A stretch of 64,000 nt of DNA from Telluribacter roseus (GTDB lineage: Bacteria; Bacteroidota; Bacteroidia; Cytophagales; Spirosomataceae): positions 186,001 through 250,000 of the forward strand of contig NZ_JAFEUV020000004.1 in the NCBI RefSeq assembly GCF_017355915.2. Direction: 5' to 3'. Position 1 is the stretch's first letter; every line of letters begins with the position of its first letter. Both the position numbers and the translations under genes were made by a program. The notes under the pieces are model-generated. The model worked only from the letters and a program-made list of their open reading frames with translations. It searched no databases and was not told the DNA's origin. This document shows, one piece after another, positions 1 to 8,193 of this stretch.

Positions 1-251
1 ATACCGCGGTCGCTCACGGTGATCGTTTTGGCAGCTTCATCTACTTTTACCGTTACCTTCAGCTCACCCAGTTCACCGTTAAACTCTCCGTACGAAGCCA
101 GTTGTTTCAGCTTCTGGGAAGCGTCCACGGCGTTAGACACCAGCTCCCGCAGGAAAATTTCGTGATCAGAATAGAGGAATTTCTTGATAATAGGGAAGAT
201 GTTCTCCGTGTGGATGCTGAGATTACCTTTCTCTTGTACCACTGATTCCAT
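1..251 (-). CDS. htpG: Molecular chaperone HtpG (Hsp90), N-terminal fragment
   Basis: Only the first 83 codons are in the window; the gene runs off the left edge. The reverse-strand ATG at 251-249 opens MESVVQEKGNLSIHTENIFP, followed by FLYSDHEIFLRELVSNAVDA. This is the GHKL ATPase N-box of Hsp90 proteins, with the Mg/ATP-binding Asn in RELVSNAVDA. The fragment ends just after SDRG, where the family continues with the G-I-G-M nucleotide-binding loop. HtpG is a cytoplasmic ATP-driven chaperone dimer that remodels client proteins, often under stress. It is divergent from the lipoprotein gene at 483, with a 231-bp AT-rich spacer that must hold both promoters; I see no clear heat-shock operator there. 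Identity is firm, but whether the full gene is intact cannot be seen. Confidence 0.95.
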   Translation of the reverse strand, partial: MESVVQEKGNLSIHTENIFPIIKKFLYSDHEIFLRELVSNAVDASQKLKQLASYGEFNGELGELKVTVKVDEAAKTITVSDRG

Positions 252-482
252 AGTAGTGTAGTTTTAATTAATTATATTTTGATTAGAACGCTTCTGTAGT
301 TGCAATACAGCCCGAAAAATTGCGTTCCATTAGCGATTTGCCTCCTGCCCGCTGACAGTTTGACAGCTACTGCTAATACAATGGGAGAAAGCTGGTATCT
401 GCTAAGGTTTTTTTACTAATATTGCGGGTGAAGGTACATCCATAGAAACTTTACATCTCGAATTAACACGGAACCCTTTGTC

Positions 483-1034
483 ATGAAAATGAATTTCAAG
501 AATCTGTTTTTAGGTATAGTCCTGATGGCTGGTGCTACCGCCTGTGCTCCCAGTCAGGTACCCTTTACTAATTTTACAGCTTTTACCGAAGAGCTGCGCC
601 GTGATCTCGAAAACGCGGGTATCCCTCTTAATAAGGTGCAGTTTTATAACGACAAGCCCATTACGGTGAAGCGGGAAGGTATCAACCCCAACGACATCAA
701 CGTTAATTCAGAGGGAAGTATCAGCATCCAGAACGGTAAGACCATCCAGACTATCAACGTACGTCCGTTCACACCGGGTGTAGTACTGGGTACTGGCAAT
801 GGTAGCCTCAATGTATCGTGGGATGATACCCAGCAGGATACCAAGGGGATGCGTTTTAACCTGAACGGAAACCAGTACTACCTGGCTACTACCGAAGACT
901 CCAAGCTTGACTACAAGGGAAGCCACTTTGACATTCAGAGCGGTATAGGTACCCGTCTGTTTGTTAATAAGGACCTGCTGAAACAGGTAAACGTACAGCG
1001 CGAAACCCAGAAAGGACGCCGGGTAGGTGATTAA
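483..1034 (+). CDS. Putative lipoprotein, unknown function
   Basis: A 183-residue protein I do not recognise. It starts with a short basic region and a hydrophobic stretch ending in a lipobox (A18-T-A-C21), so it should be cut by signal peptidase II and lipid-anchored. The mature part has no Cys and no membrane segment. It is polar, rich in Asn, Gly and Thr, and its middle (roughly residues 60-150) alternates hydrophobic and polar residues as in a beta-sandwich, with repeated short motifs such as NVNSEGSISIQNG and GNGSLNVSW. It stands alone, divergent from htpG, and ends at a strong hairpin. Function unknown; a small envelope lipoprotein is the safest description. Confidence 0.75.
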   Translation: MKMNFKNLFLGIVLMAGATACAPSQVPFTNFTAFTEELRRDLENAGIPLNKVQFYNDKPITVKREGINPNDINVNSEGSISIQNGKTIQTINVRPFTPGVVLGTGNGSLNVSWDDTQQDTKGMRFNLNGNQYYLATTEDSKLDYKGSHFDIQSGIGTRLFVNKDLLKQVNVQRETQKGRRVGD

Positions 1035-1054
1035 GCACCCATTATATCAGATAC

Positions 1055-1096
1055 ACAAACAAGGCCCCGATCCAGCTGGATCGGGGCCTTGTTTGT
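1055..1096. terminator. Bidirectional hairpin terminator
   Basis: A perfect inverted repeat with 20-bp arms (1055-1074 and 1077-1096) and a 2-bp centre. The stem core AAGGCCCCGATCCA is GC-rich and the outer part ACAAAC/GTTTGT is AT-rich. It lies between two convergent genes ending at 1034 and 1117, so it probably serves both strands. Confidence 0.85.
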
Positions 1097-1116
1097 ATGA
1101 AGAGCTACCGCGCTGA

Positions 1117-1803
1117 TCAGTTCATATTATGGAACGGCTGCCGGTCGGTCTTTATGATTTTGGCGCTCTGGATCAGTCCCAGTACCATGAGCCCTATCAC
1201 CACCGCCAGCGATATCTGCAGTATAGACAGGTTTTGGGATCGGGCTACGCAGGTATGCGACTCCTTGACGAGTTCCTTCCCAATGGCCGACTGTATCTGG
1301 GTGAGCTCATTAAGGCGGCCAATGGTGCGCTGGAAGGTAGCAGTACCTTGGCCTTCAAATAGCTCCTGTCCGGATTTTTTATCGCCAGCCTCGCTCATAC
1401 GGAGTACTTTCTGTTCAATACCCGCGTATTCGTTTACCCGTTGCTGAAAAGCGGTCAGGCTCTTTGTCTCCTCGTCTACCATGTGGGTCTGGCTGAATAC
1501 ATGAATAAGGGAGTCTATCTTCTGATCATGTTTCAGGAGCTGTTTTTCCAGTTGTGCCGGACTCAGCCCCTCGTCCGATAGCAGGTGCTTCTCCACCAGG
1601 AGACGTTTGCTGTACAGGTTCTCTGACAGGTATACGATATCAATAGTAGGCATGAGCCGGTCCTGATAGATCGAAGAGAATGACTTATCAATCCCTTCTA
1701 TATCGTTACGGGTAAGTATAGTACTTACCACTACCACGAGCATAATACCCCCCAATAGCAGAGCTGCCTTGAGCTTTTGCTGAATTACAAATGTCCATTT
1801 CAT
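1117..1803 (-). CDS. Four-helix-bundle (4HB_MCP-type) membrane sensor protein without output domain
   Basis: A 228-residue protein with a transmembrane segment near residues 10-31 and a second near 193-212. The long helical, charged extracytoplasmic loop between them contains ENLYSKRLLVEKHLL, the pattern of the 4HB_MCP ligand-binding domain of chemoreceptors. Instead of HAMP and signalling domains, the protein stops about 15 residues after TM2. It could bind a small ligand and act on a partner, or be a truncated chemoreceptor. No downstream signalling fragment lies nearby: it is convergent with the lipoprotein gene, and the monooxygenase gene ends 156 bp upstream on the same strand. Fold assignment is by pattern; function is unknown. 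Confidence 0.7.
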   Translation of the reverse strand: MKWTFVIQQKLKAALLLGGIMLVVVVSTILTRNDIEGIDKSFSSIYQDRLMPTIDIVYLSENLYSKRLLVEKHLLSDEGLSPAQLEKQLLKHDQKIDSLIHVFSQTHMVDEETKSLTAFQQRVNEYAGIEQKVLRMSEAGDKKSGQELFEGQGTATFQRTIGRLNELTQIQSAIGKELVKESHTCVARSQNLSILQISLAVVIGLMVLGLIQSAKIIKTDRQPFHNMN

Positions 1804-1959
1804 ATATACCCCTATGCTCGTTTATAAAATCAGTAGATTGGGGAAAAAGGCGGCCTGCCTTTTTCCTGTAATGGTTGAAAGTTAATCTAATATACGAAGT
1901 AAAATTGATCAGAAACAGTAAAAGCTATACGTATTGCCTACAAGCCGGTATGTGGCTCA

Positions 1960-3450
1960 TTATCTGTCGCTTACGGCCGGTTCTTCCTGTTTTACCAGTT
2001 CATATACTTCGGGGTTGAACCTCCGGGTTTCTTTTCTGAACCTGACCGTCAGACCGGGATACAGTGTCGTGTTTTTGCCCTTGGTATTGAGGTACCAGCT
2101 TTTACAACCCGATGACCATACGGTACCTTTGAGCCGTTCCTGAATTTCCTGGTTATACGCCTGCTGCGCCTGAGGCCTGATGTCGAGGTAGCTGCCCGGC
2201 CCGCTGGCTTCCAGGTACTCGATGTACTGCATGATGTAGTTCATCTGTGACTCCATCATGTGTACCACCGAGTTGTGACCAAGACCGGTATTAGGGCCCA
2301 GTACAAAAGCCAGGTTGGGATAGCCCGCTACGGTAGTACCCAGGTAGGCCTCAGCCCCGGTACGCCGCCAGAGGTCTATGAGGTTCTGGTCGGTGAGGCC
2401 GGTTATTCGGGTTTCCATCTCTATATCAGCCGCTACAAATCCGGTTCCGAAGATGACCGCATCCAGTACGTGCTCCTGACCATCCCGGGTCAAAATACCT
2501 CCGTCGGTAAAGCAGGTAATCTCCTCCGTTACCAGGCTCACGTGAGGCAGGTTGAACGTCTGGTAGTAGTCGTCGGATTTGAGAATACGCTTACAGCCAA
2601 TGGTATAGCTGGGCGTAAGCCTCCGGCGGGTATCAGGATCTTTCACTTCTTTGCTGAGCTTGCGTAGGGCCGCCCAAGTCATGAGCCGGTTGATGCTCTT
2701 GTTGCCTACGAATCCCAATCCGAACAATTCATTGAGCCAGTAGAAAAACTCGCGCTGCATCCGCTGCATGAGGGGAAACCTACGGAATAGGGCTTTACTT
2801 TTAGGCCCCATGGGCCTGTCGAACCGGGAGGTGATCCAGGCCGGCGTACGCTGAAATACAGTAAGCTGACCAACACTTGGCGCAATGGCAGGTACGATCT
2901 GAATGGCACTGGCTCCGGTACCGATCACAGCCACGCGCTTACCGGTGAGGTCATAGTGGGTTTTCCATTCCGAAGAGTGAAACCAAGTACCTTTGTAATC
3001 GTCAAGGCCGGCAAATCTGGGAATGTGGGGGCGGTTGAGTGGCCCCACGGCCAGTAGCAGTACCCGTACGTTAGTAGCCAGTCCTTTTTGATCTTTAACC
3101 ACCCAATAGCCCTCCTCCTTAGCAAAGCGGGCATCTACTATTTCGGTATTGTATCGTATATGGCCTTTCAGACTATTTTTGCTCACTACACCCTTCAGGT
3201 ACTCAAATATCTCAGGCTGGCCCGAGTACAGCTGGCTCCACTCCGGATTGGGCTCAGTAGAAAACGAATAAAGAGGGGAGGGGATGTCGCAGGCGCAGCC
3301 GGGATACCTATTGTCACGCCAGGTACCTCCCACCTCGGAGGCCCGTTCAAAAATGACAAATGAATCTCTACCTGCCTTCCGGAGCCGTAGGGCTGCTACC
3401 AATCCGGCAAATCCTGCTCCAACTATTCCTACCTGATACTCTTGATCCAT
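1960..3450 (-). CDS. Flavin-containing monooxygenase, Baeyer-Villiger type
   Basis: A 496-residue FAD/NADPH enzyme. The N-terminal Rossmann motif GAGFAG (11-16) binds FAD, and GTGASA (177-182) is the second dinucleotide site for NADPH. Between them, YKGTWFHSSEW (152-162) matches the FxGxxxHxxxW fingerprint of flavin monooxygenases and Baeyer-Villiger enzymes with Tyr for the first Phe. The family inserts one oxygen atom into ketones or oxygenates soft nucleophiles using O2 and NADPH in the cytoplasm; the substrate here cannot be told. The SDR gene upstream on the same strand (3611-4468, 143 bp away) could supply a ketone from an alcohol, a pairing seen in alcohol/ketone catabolism, but that is inference. 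Confidence 0.88.
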   Translation of the reverse strand: MDQEYQVGIVGAGFAGLVAALRLRKAGRDSFVIFERASEVGGTWRDNRYPGCACDIPSPLYSFSTEPNPEWSQLYSGQPEIFEYLKGVVSKNSLKGHIRYNTEIVDARFAKEEGYWVVKDQKGLATNVRVLLLAVGPLNRPHIPRFAGLDDYKGTWFHSSEWKTHYDLTGKRVAVIGTGASAIQIVPAIAPSVGQLTVFQRTPAWITSRFDRPMGPKSKALFRRFPLMQRMQREFFYWLNELFGLGFVGNKSINRLMTWAALRKLSKEVKDPDTRRRLTPSYTIGCKRILKSDDYYQTFNLPHVSLVTEEITCFTDGGILTRDGQEHVLDAVIFGTGFVAADIEMETRITGLTDQNLIDLWRRTGAEAYLGTTVAGYPNLAFVLGPNTGLGHNSVVHMMESQMNYIMQYIEYLEASGPGSYLDIRPQAQQAYNQEIQERLKGTVWSSGCKSWYLNTKGKNTTLYPGLTVRFRKETRRFNPEVYELVKQEEPAVSDR

Positions 3451-3610
3451 GCGTATATTGAGTGAATGAGCGATTGGAGAATGAGTGTTTACTGTGGTAC
3501 CGAACCTCTTACTGGCCGCTGGGGTCGTTACCTTCTTCTATCAATTTATATAAATAAGTTTGTGTTTATCTAATAACGAATTATTTGGCAAAAGCAGTTA
3601 TAAATGGGCA

Positions 3611-4468
3611 CTACTCCTGTACGCTTTTTTCATTGTACGGATTAGTAAATGTTTTTTCTATCTGCTTCATAATGATCCGGGTGTACCTGACAGGAAGGAG
3701 GCGGGTAACCCAATCCAGAGCCCGGCCATCCGGACCTATTACCAGACGCTCCTTTTTAGTCTCAATGGCCTCCAGGATCAGCCGGGCTGCTTTTTCGGGA
3801 GTGGTGCGGGCCGCCTGCTCAAAGGTACTTATGGACTGCTGATGCATGGCCGCCGTGGCTACCGGACCGCGGGGTGTGGCATTACGGACGATGTTGGTAC
3901 TGATGCCACCCGGATGTACCGAGGTGGTATGGATGCCGGTACCGAGCAGCTCCATCCGGAGGGATTCGGTAAATCCCCTTACGCCAAATTTGGAAGTACA
4001 GTAGGCACTCTGGTTGGCTACTCCGGCCAGTCCGAATACACTGGAGATATTGACAATGTGCCCCCGGTTTTGCTGCAGCAGGTAGGGGTAGAATGCCTTC
4101 GTCATCCGGATAGGCCCCCAAAGGTTGACAGACAGGAGCCACTCGAAGTCATCAAGGCTGGTGTGCTCAAAGCTACCGGTAAACAAACCTACCCCGGCAT
4201 TATTGATCAGGATTAGCGTACGGTCACTCAGCTCCGGTATTATCTGCGCGGCAAAGGATTGAATGGCTACGGGATCAGCGACATTCAGTACATGGGTATC
4301 TATGAGATGGGGGGCTGTATTTTTGGTCTCTGATAAGCCTTTACTATCAATATCGGTTGCCAGGATAGCTGCGCCCCTGGCTGCCCCCTGCATGGCCAGT
4401 TGTTGGCCTATACCTGAGGCGGCGCCTGTAATAAGTAGTACGGAGTTTTGGAAGAAGCTGGACGACAT
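3611..4468 (-). CDS. Short-chain dehydrogenase/reductase (SDR)
   Basis: Classical SDR. With the start at 4468 (MSSSFF) the protein has 285 residues; the frame stays open to an ATG at 4522, but the extra 18 residues do not look like part of the fold. TGAASGIG (14-21) is the NAD(P) glycine motif, NNAG (89-92) is present, and the catalytic triad is Ser142/143, Tyr156 and Lys160 (YCTSK). It should oxidise or reduce an alcohol/carbonyl pair; substrate unknown. The C-terminal tail resembles those of SDRs acting on hydrophobic substrates, ending in a basic and aromatic region. It lies upstream of the monooxygenase gene on the same strand and may be cotranscribed with it. Confidence 0.88.
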   Translation of the reverse strand: MSSSFFQNSVLLITGAASGIGQQLAMQGAARGAAILATDIDSKGLSETKNTAPHLIDTHVLNVADPVAIQSFAAQIIPELSDRTLILINNAGVGLFTGSFEHTSLDDFEWLLSVNLWGPIRMTKAFYPYLLQQNRGHIVNISSVFGLAGVANQSAYCTSKFGVRGFTESLRMELLGTGIHTTSVHPGGISTNIVRNATPRGPVATAAMHQQSISTFEQAARTTPEKAARLILEAIETKKERLVIGPDGRALDWVTRLLPVRYTRIIMKQIEKTFTNPYNEKSVQE

Positions 4469-4540
4469 AGCTATGATAATGCGTAGGTAGGGAAGATACA
4501 AAGATCTACACTGCGGTATCAATATGTACTATAACTATCT

Positions 4541-4590
4541 AACAACAAAAACCCGGGTTCCGGCCTGACTAAGCAGGCCGGAACCCGGGT
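4541..4590 (-). terminator. Rho-independent terminator of the esterase-like gene
   Basis: A perfect 17-bp GC-rich stem (4551-4567 with 4574-4590, core ACCCGGGTTCCGGCCTG) with a 6-base loop. On the reverse strand it is followed by TTTTTGTTGTT (4550-4540). It sits 31 bp past the stop codon of the reverse gene that ends at 4621. Confidence 0.85.
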
Positions 4591-4620
4591 TGACTGTATG
4601 GATGGAATACGTACCGGTAC

Positions 4621-6012
4621 TTACAGTCCCGAAGGATAGGTGTCAGGTGGCTGGTTGGCAGTACTTGGCGGTAGTATAGGCCGTAGGGCACGCGTCTGAT
4701 CAATGAAGATAAAGGCATCGTACCGCTTAGGTAGTACCGAAGGGACATAGTTGCCCCGGTGTTCGATGGCCGGATTGTAGACTACCCCAATGGCCCTATG
4801 ACCAATGCGCTGATTGAGCTGCTTGTTGTCCCGGATATCCTTGGAGAGGATAATCTTATTGGTAGGGCTCAGTTCGTGGAGGATCTGCTCCCAGCTACCG
4901 GGTACAGCCTGGGGTACATTCATAGTTTGTAAGGGAGCTCCCCAGCTACTACCCGCTATGACCGTACCGCTGTACGAACCAAATCCTACAATATATACCT
5001 TGTCCTGTCCGATCTCTTCCCGAGCCAGCTGGCCAACATTGACCTCTCCACTGCTGGCCATATCGGTATAGCGGGCATCGCCTACGTGGGTATTATGCTC
5101 CCACACAATCCCCTTGGAATTAGGACCGTGAAACTCGAGCAGGCGACGGAGAGTCTGCATCATGTGCCGGTCCCGGATATTCCACGACTCGGTATTGCTG
5201 CTGACCATGGAGCGGTAGTAGCGCTCGCCGTTCAAAGCCACCAGGGCGTTCTGCTCAGCTACAAATTGGGCTTCTGTTTTGGCTTTACCCTCGCCTTGCT
5301 TGCTGATGGTACTCCAGAGTCGGCTGGTCTCGTCGCGGCAGTCGGCCGAGGCATTCGCTACGGCCATGGCGTACTGCTGCGCATCGGCCGAAAAAGGCTG
5401 AAAGCACTGATGTACCTTCTGGGCGGCCTGCACCAGCTTGGGGTCGGCGTTCTGAATGTAAGGCATCAGCTCCGTCATGGACTCCCACAGGCAGTACACA
5501 TCCAGCCCAAAGAAGCCAATTTTATTGTTGGCCGCCTGGTTTTGATTGTAGCCATTGAGCCAGGTTACCAATGAAGCTACTTCGTAGTTGCCCCACATCC
5601 AGGTAGGCCAGCGGTTGTACGTACGCAACGCCTCAACCGCGGCAGTACTGTCTCTCCTGGGGCCCTTGATGAAGTTATTAATCCGGTAAGAGTCGGCCCA
5701 CTCGCCCTCTACGGCTATAAAGTCAAACCCTTTTTCCTGAATCAATCTGCGCGAAATGGCGGTGCGCCATGTATAGTATTCCGAAGTGCCGTGTGACGCT
5801 TCGCCAAGTAGTACGACCCGGGCATCTCCGATTTCATTCATCAGTACATCCAGATCCTGCTCAGAGCGCAGGGGATGGTTCGGAATGGTCAGGGTGACGG
5901 TACCATTATTATTGTTCTGGGGGGACAGGTTGTTTTTACAACCCAACGAAAATATACCGATTATAGCTAACAATCTGATACTCTTCCAATTCCTCTTTAT
6001 CATTCTGCTCAT
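4621..6012 (-). CDS. Erythromycin-esterase-like lipoprotein
   Basis: A 463-residue protein of the erythromycin esterase (Ere) superfamily. GEASHGTSEYY carries the catalytic-base His (about residue 74) and AVEGEW the acidic residues (about 102-104); a second His pair is in EHNTHVGD near 310. EreA/EreB hydrolyse the lactone ring of macrolides, but many members of unknown substrate share the fold. The start at 6012 is chosen because GAGGAGGTG, a strong Shine-Dalgarno-like sequence, lies just upstream; the longer frame to 6033 begins with TTG. This start puts a lipobox (LGC, Cys25) in the right place, so the protein should be membrane-anchored, whereas classical Ere enzymes are cytoplasmic. Macrolide resistance cannot be concluded from sequence. 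Confidence 0.85.
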   Translation of the reverse strand: MSRMIKRNWKSIRLLAIIGIFSLGCKNNLSPQNNNNGTVTLTIPNHPLRSEQDLDVLMNEIGDARVVLLGEASHGTSEYYTWRTAISRRLIQEKGFDFIAVEGEWADSYRINNFIKGPRRDSTAAVEALRTYNRWPTWMWGNYEVASLVTWLNGYNQNQAANNKIGFFGLDVYCLWESMTELMPYIQNADPKLVQAAQKVHQCFQPFSADAQQYAMAVANASADCRDETSRLWSTISKQGEGKAKTEAQFVAEQNALVALNGERYYRSMVSSNTESWNIRDRHMMQTLRRLLEFHGPNSKGIVWEHNTHVGDARYTDMASSGEVNVGQLAREEIGQDKVYIVGFGSYSGTVIAGSSWGAPLQTMNVPQAVPGSWEQILHELSPTNKIILSKDIRDNKQLNQRIGHRAIGVVYNPAIEHRGNYVPSVLPKRYDAFIFIDQTRALRPILPPSTANQPPDTYPSGL

Positions 6013-6156
6013 ATTCACCTCCTCGTTCGTCAACTGTTAATAAAATTTGTCTACCCTTAACACTATACGTTTTGCTTTGTTTGTCACCGAAGCCTATTTA
6101 TTGAAAACACTATGTAGTTGTATCTGCTTTTATATCAGCTGATACAGTAGCTATGG

Positions 6157-6636
6157 CTACGAAGTACCATCAGATTGACGATAGTCGACCGGCCTTAAAT
6201 TTCCCTCTTCATCCCGAACGTGGGTTTCCATATTGGGGACGATGTCGGTATTCTGTGCGGAGGCACAGCTCCACGCATCGGATACCTTATGTACCACAAA
6301 GGTGAATATAGTCCTGCGGGTGCCCGGCTGAGCTACTCCGCCGATGGGAGTCTGGCCGGTCTGCACCATATTGGCCTGTACTATCGCAATGTGATCCGCC
6401 AGGTACTTCACCCGGGTCTGTACCAGCGACAGGGTGGAGGTACTGAATATCGTACTCAGCCCGTAGGTGTGGGCTTTCTGAATAGCCTCCCGATTGTGCC
6501 ACCAAAGCCCCGTTACATTGACGAACTCAGCATCCGGATCAAACAAAGAGGCCAGCTTAGTAGCATCACGGTTATTCCAGGCCTCCGTGAATACCTTCGG
6601 AATCTGCTCCGGGCGGTCAAGCAGGCTATATTCCAT
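6157..6636 (-). CDS. SnoaL-like / SgcJ-EcaC family protein
   Basis: A 159-residue protein with the NTF2/SnoaL-like cone fold pattern: an N-terminal helix with FTEAWNNRDATKLASLF, then DAEFVNVTGLWWHNREAI and alternating strands. This matches the SgcJ/EcaC (DUF4440-like) family of small enzymes or ligand-binding proteins of largely unknown substrate. There is no signal peptide, so it is probably cytoplasmic. The tail after residue 125 is hydrophilic and unusual. The small Pro/Glu-rich gene upstream ends only 6 bp before this start, so the two are probably cotranscribed. Family call is good; function is not known. Confidence 0.75.
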   Translation of the reverse strand: MEYSLLDRPEQIPKVFTEAWNNRDATKLASLFDPDAEFVNVTGLWWHNREAIQKAHTYGLSTIFSTSTLSLVQTRVKYLADHIAIVQANMVQTGQTPIGGVAQPGTRRTIFTFVVHKVSDAWSCASAQNTDIVPNMETHVRDEEGNLRPVDYRQSDGTS

Positions 6637-6642
6637 AGATCC

Positions 6643-6876
6643 CTAGCACAGGTTCTGCATGAGTGGACGTACGGGATCCTGTTCTGGTATAGGATCAGGA
6701 TTCAGCTCGGGTATTTCAGGGTCTGGACTCGAAGGGCCTGTTTCCGGCTCCTCTTTTTGGGGCTCCATCTCGGGCGTAGCCGGTATCGGCCCGCCCGGAT
6801 CGGTCGGACGAACCGGAGTTTCTTCAGGTTTGGCTGGAGTCTGGGCTTTTATATCATTATAAGCTGGCTTGCTCAT
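6643..6876 (-). CDS. Pro/Glu-rich small protein with C-terminal Cys
   Basis: A 77-residue protein of very low complexity. Roughly one residue in three is Pro, with many Glu and Asp and few hydrophobics, and it ends in MQNLC with its only Cys as the last residue. It has no signal peptide and is predicted disordered. The frame is credible because it lies 6 bp upstream of the SnoaL-like gene on the same strand; a Pro-rich frame can also arise from composition, so the call is moderate. Not recognised. A flexible linker-like or acid-rich stress protein is possible, but nothing in the sequence decides. Confidence 0.55.
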   Translation of the reverse strand: MSKPAYNDIKAQTPAKPEETPVRPTDPGGPIPATPEMEPQKEEPETGPSSPDPEIPELNPDPIPEQDPVRPLMQNLC

Positions 6877-7337
6877 AGTCTTTCAGATTTTAGTTGAATG
6901 CTTATTTAGAGGTACCCGCTAAAAAGACCATGCCTTTATTCATGTGGATGGTTGCCGATTCAGCTGCATTTACTAACCGAATGGGGCAGCCGCAGCCAGG
7001 AGCCTGGTGGATAGCCGATAGTCAGTGGCTGAGCATGAAAAATAGAGTACTTTAGAATAAGTCTCTGATCGGGCGGAGTAGGGTACTACTGTGGCGTGAC
7101 TCTATTAGTTGTTTGAGTACCAAGTATATACAGGATCATCCTTTTTGCCTGTATTCTTTCGCACAAAATATTTTTTTGCTAATTTAATTTATCTCGCCTG
7201 GCATAATCATTTTGGAATGTGATAATTAGAGCAAAAGACTGATTTTTTTCAGGAAAATACGTGATTTTACCTATATGACTTGTATTAGAAAAAAAGCATA
7301 TTTGGGAAAAGCAAAAACACCATACTGTGTGAATGGT
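6877..7337. other. Intergenic region between divergent units
   Basis: About 460 bp with no credible reading frame. The left half is of mixed composition; the right half (about 7140-7275) is AT-rich with T-runs and probably carries the promoter and leader of the gene at 7338. The forward frame is open from 7275, but the 21 extra residues are basic and lack a signal peptide. I find no exact match to the Bacteroidetes TAnnTTTG -7 box. Confidence 0.5.
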
Positions 7338-7916
7338 ATGAAAAGACTACCCCTCTATATAACGTTATTGATAGTAGTGCAACTAGTGGGAGCCCAGGCG
7401 ATGGCCCAGGATCATAATACGAGTTCGCACTCATTTTCTATTGTGATTCCCGAAGTAGCCATACTGGACATCGAATCGTCCAGTTCGCCTTCTATAAGTC
7501 TGCAGGCAAAAGCCCCTACCCAGGCCGGAGATGCCCTGACCTTCGGCCAAAGCAACCGCGACCTTTGGATCAACTACTCCTCTATAGTAGGCGCGGCTAC
7601 CCGTACGTCCAGAAAAGTAACGGCACAGATCGCTTCCGGTACGATGCCGGATGGCGTTTCAATCAATCTGGTAGCGACTACCTCCACGGGTGCGGGAGGA
7701 GGAAAGCTGGGGGTGCCGGTTAGCGGAGGAATACTCCTGAATACGACAGCTCAGGACCTGATCGTAGGTATAGGCAGTTCGTATACAGGCAACGGTCCGG
7801 GTAATGGACACCAGCTCATCTATACCTTCCAGTCTAGTAGTCCGGATGCTTATCAAAGGCTCAGATTTGATCAAAGTACTACCGTGGGGGTACTGTATAC
7901 GATTACGGACTACTGA
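7338..7916 (+). CDS. Secreted beta-rich subunit-like protein 1
   Basis: A 192-residue secreted protein. The start at 7338 gives a normal signal peptide (MKRLPLYITLLIVV, cut near AMAQ); the upstream ATG at 7275 would bury it. The mature part is a Ser/Thr/Gly-rich beta-sandwich type with no Cys. It is paralogous to the proteins at 8194 and 12544: shared blocks are IPEVAILDIE at the N-terminus, LWINYSSIV, R-K-V-T-A-Q-I, a GAGGG loop, a GNG-x-GHQL segment and a C-terminal strand VLYTITDY. The short hydrophobic N-terminal strand and the Y-T-x ending are reminiscent of pilin-like or WxL-domain proteins, but I cannot assign a family. Probable role: surface or extracellular subunit handled by the proteins at 8919 and 9815. 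Confidence 0.8.
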   Translation: MKRLPLYITLLIVVQLVGAQAMAQDHNTSSHSFSIVIPEVAILDIESSSSPSISLQAKAPTQAGDALTFGQSNRDLWINYSSIVGAATRTSRKVTAQIASGTMPDGVSINLVATTSTGAGGGKLGVPVSGGILLNTTAQDLIVGIGSSYTGNGPGNGHQLIYTFQSSSPDAYQRLRFDQSTTVGVLYTITDY

Positions 7917-8129
7917 TAGTATATGTGTACAGGAGTTGCTTAAGGCAAGGGGCATTTAGCAGTGTTATGTACTCAGTATTATACATATATGTCTAATCAG
8001 GATATAGAAGACCAATTGGATATATTAACTAAATATTATTAATAAATTATTTATCGGCTGATTTTTACCAAAAATCTCCCTAAAGATTCAGTACATCGAA
8101 ATAACAGAAGGGTGCGTGTGTCCTTGATA

Positions 8130-8137
8130 TAGATTTG
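8130..8137 (+). promoter_or_regulatory. Possible -7 promoter box (TAGATTTG)
   Basis: TAGATTTG matches the Bacteroidetes -7 consensus TAnnTTTG, 56 bp before the ATG at 8194, in an AT-rich leader. I see no good TTG at the -33 position, so this is a weak call. Confidence 0.3.
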
Positions 8138-8193
8138 TTTCAAGATTTAACAAACGAAACATCTATACCAAATAATTAAACTCACGACCAATC

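Noticed and set aside
3611-3842. Forward-strand frames overlapping the SDR gene.
   Set aside because: They are antisense to clear SDR motifs and show no domain of their own.
4621-6012. Direct call as a macrolide-resistance gene.
   Set aside because: The superfamily contains many members with other or unknown substrates; sequence motifs alone do not establish macrolide hydrolysis.
7275-7337. Upstream ATG extending the first subunit gene by 21 codons.
   Set aside because: The extension would place basic residues before the signal peptide; the ATG at 7338 gives a normal signal sequence.
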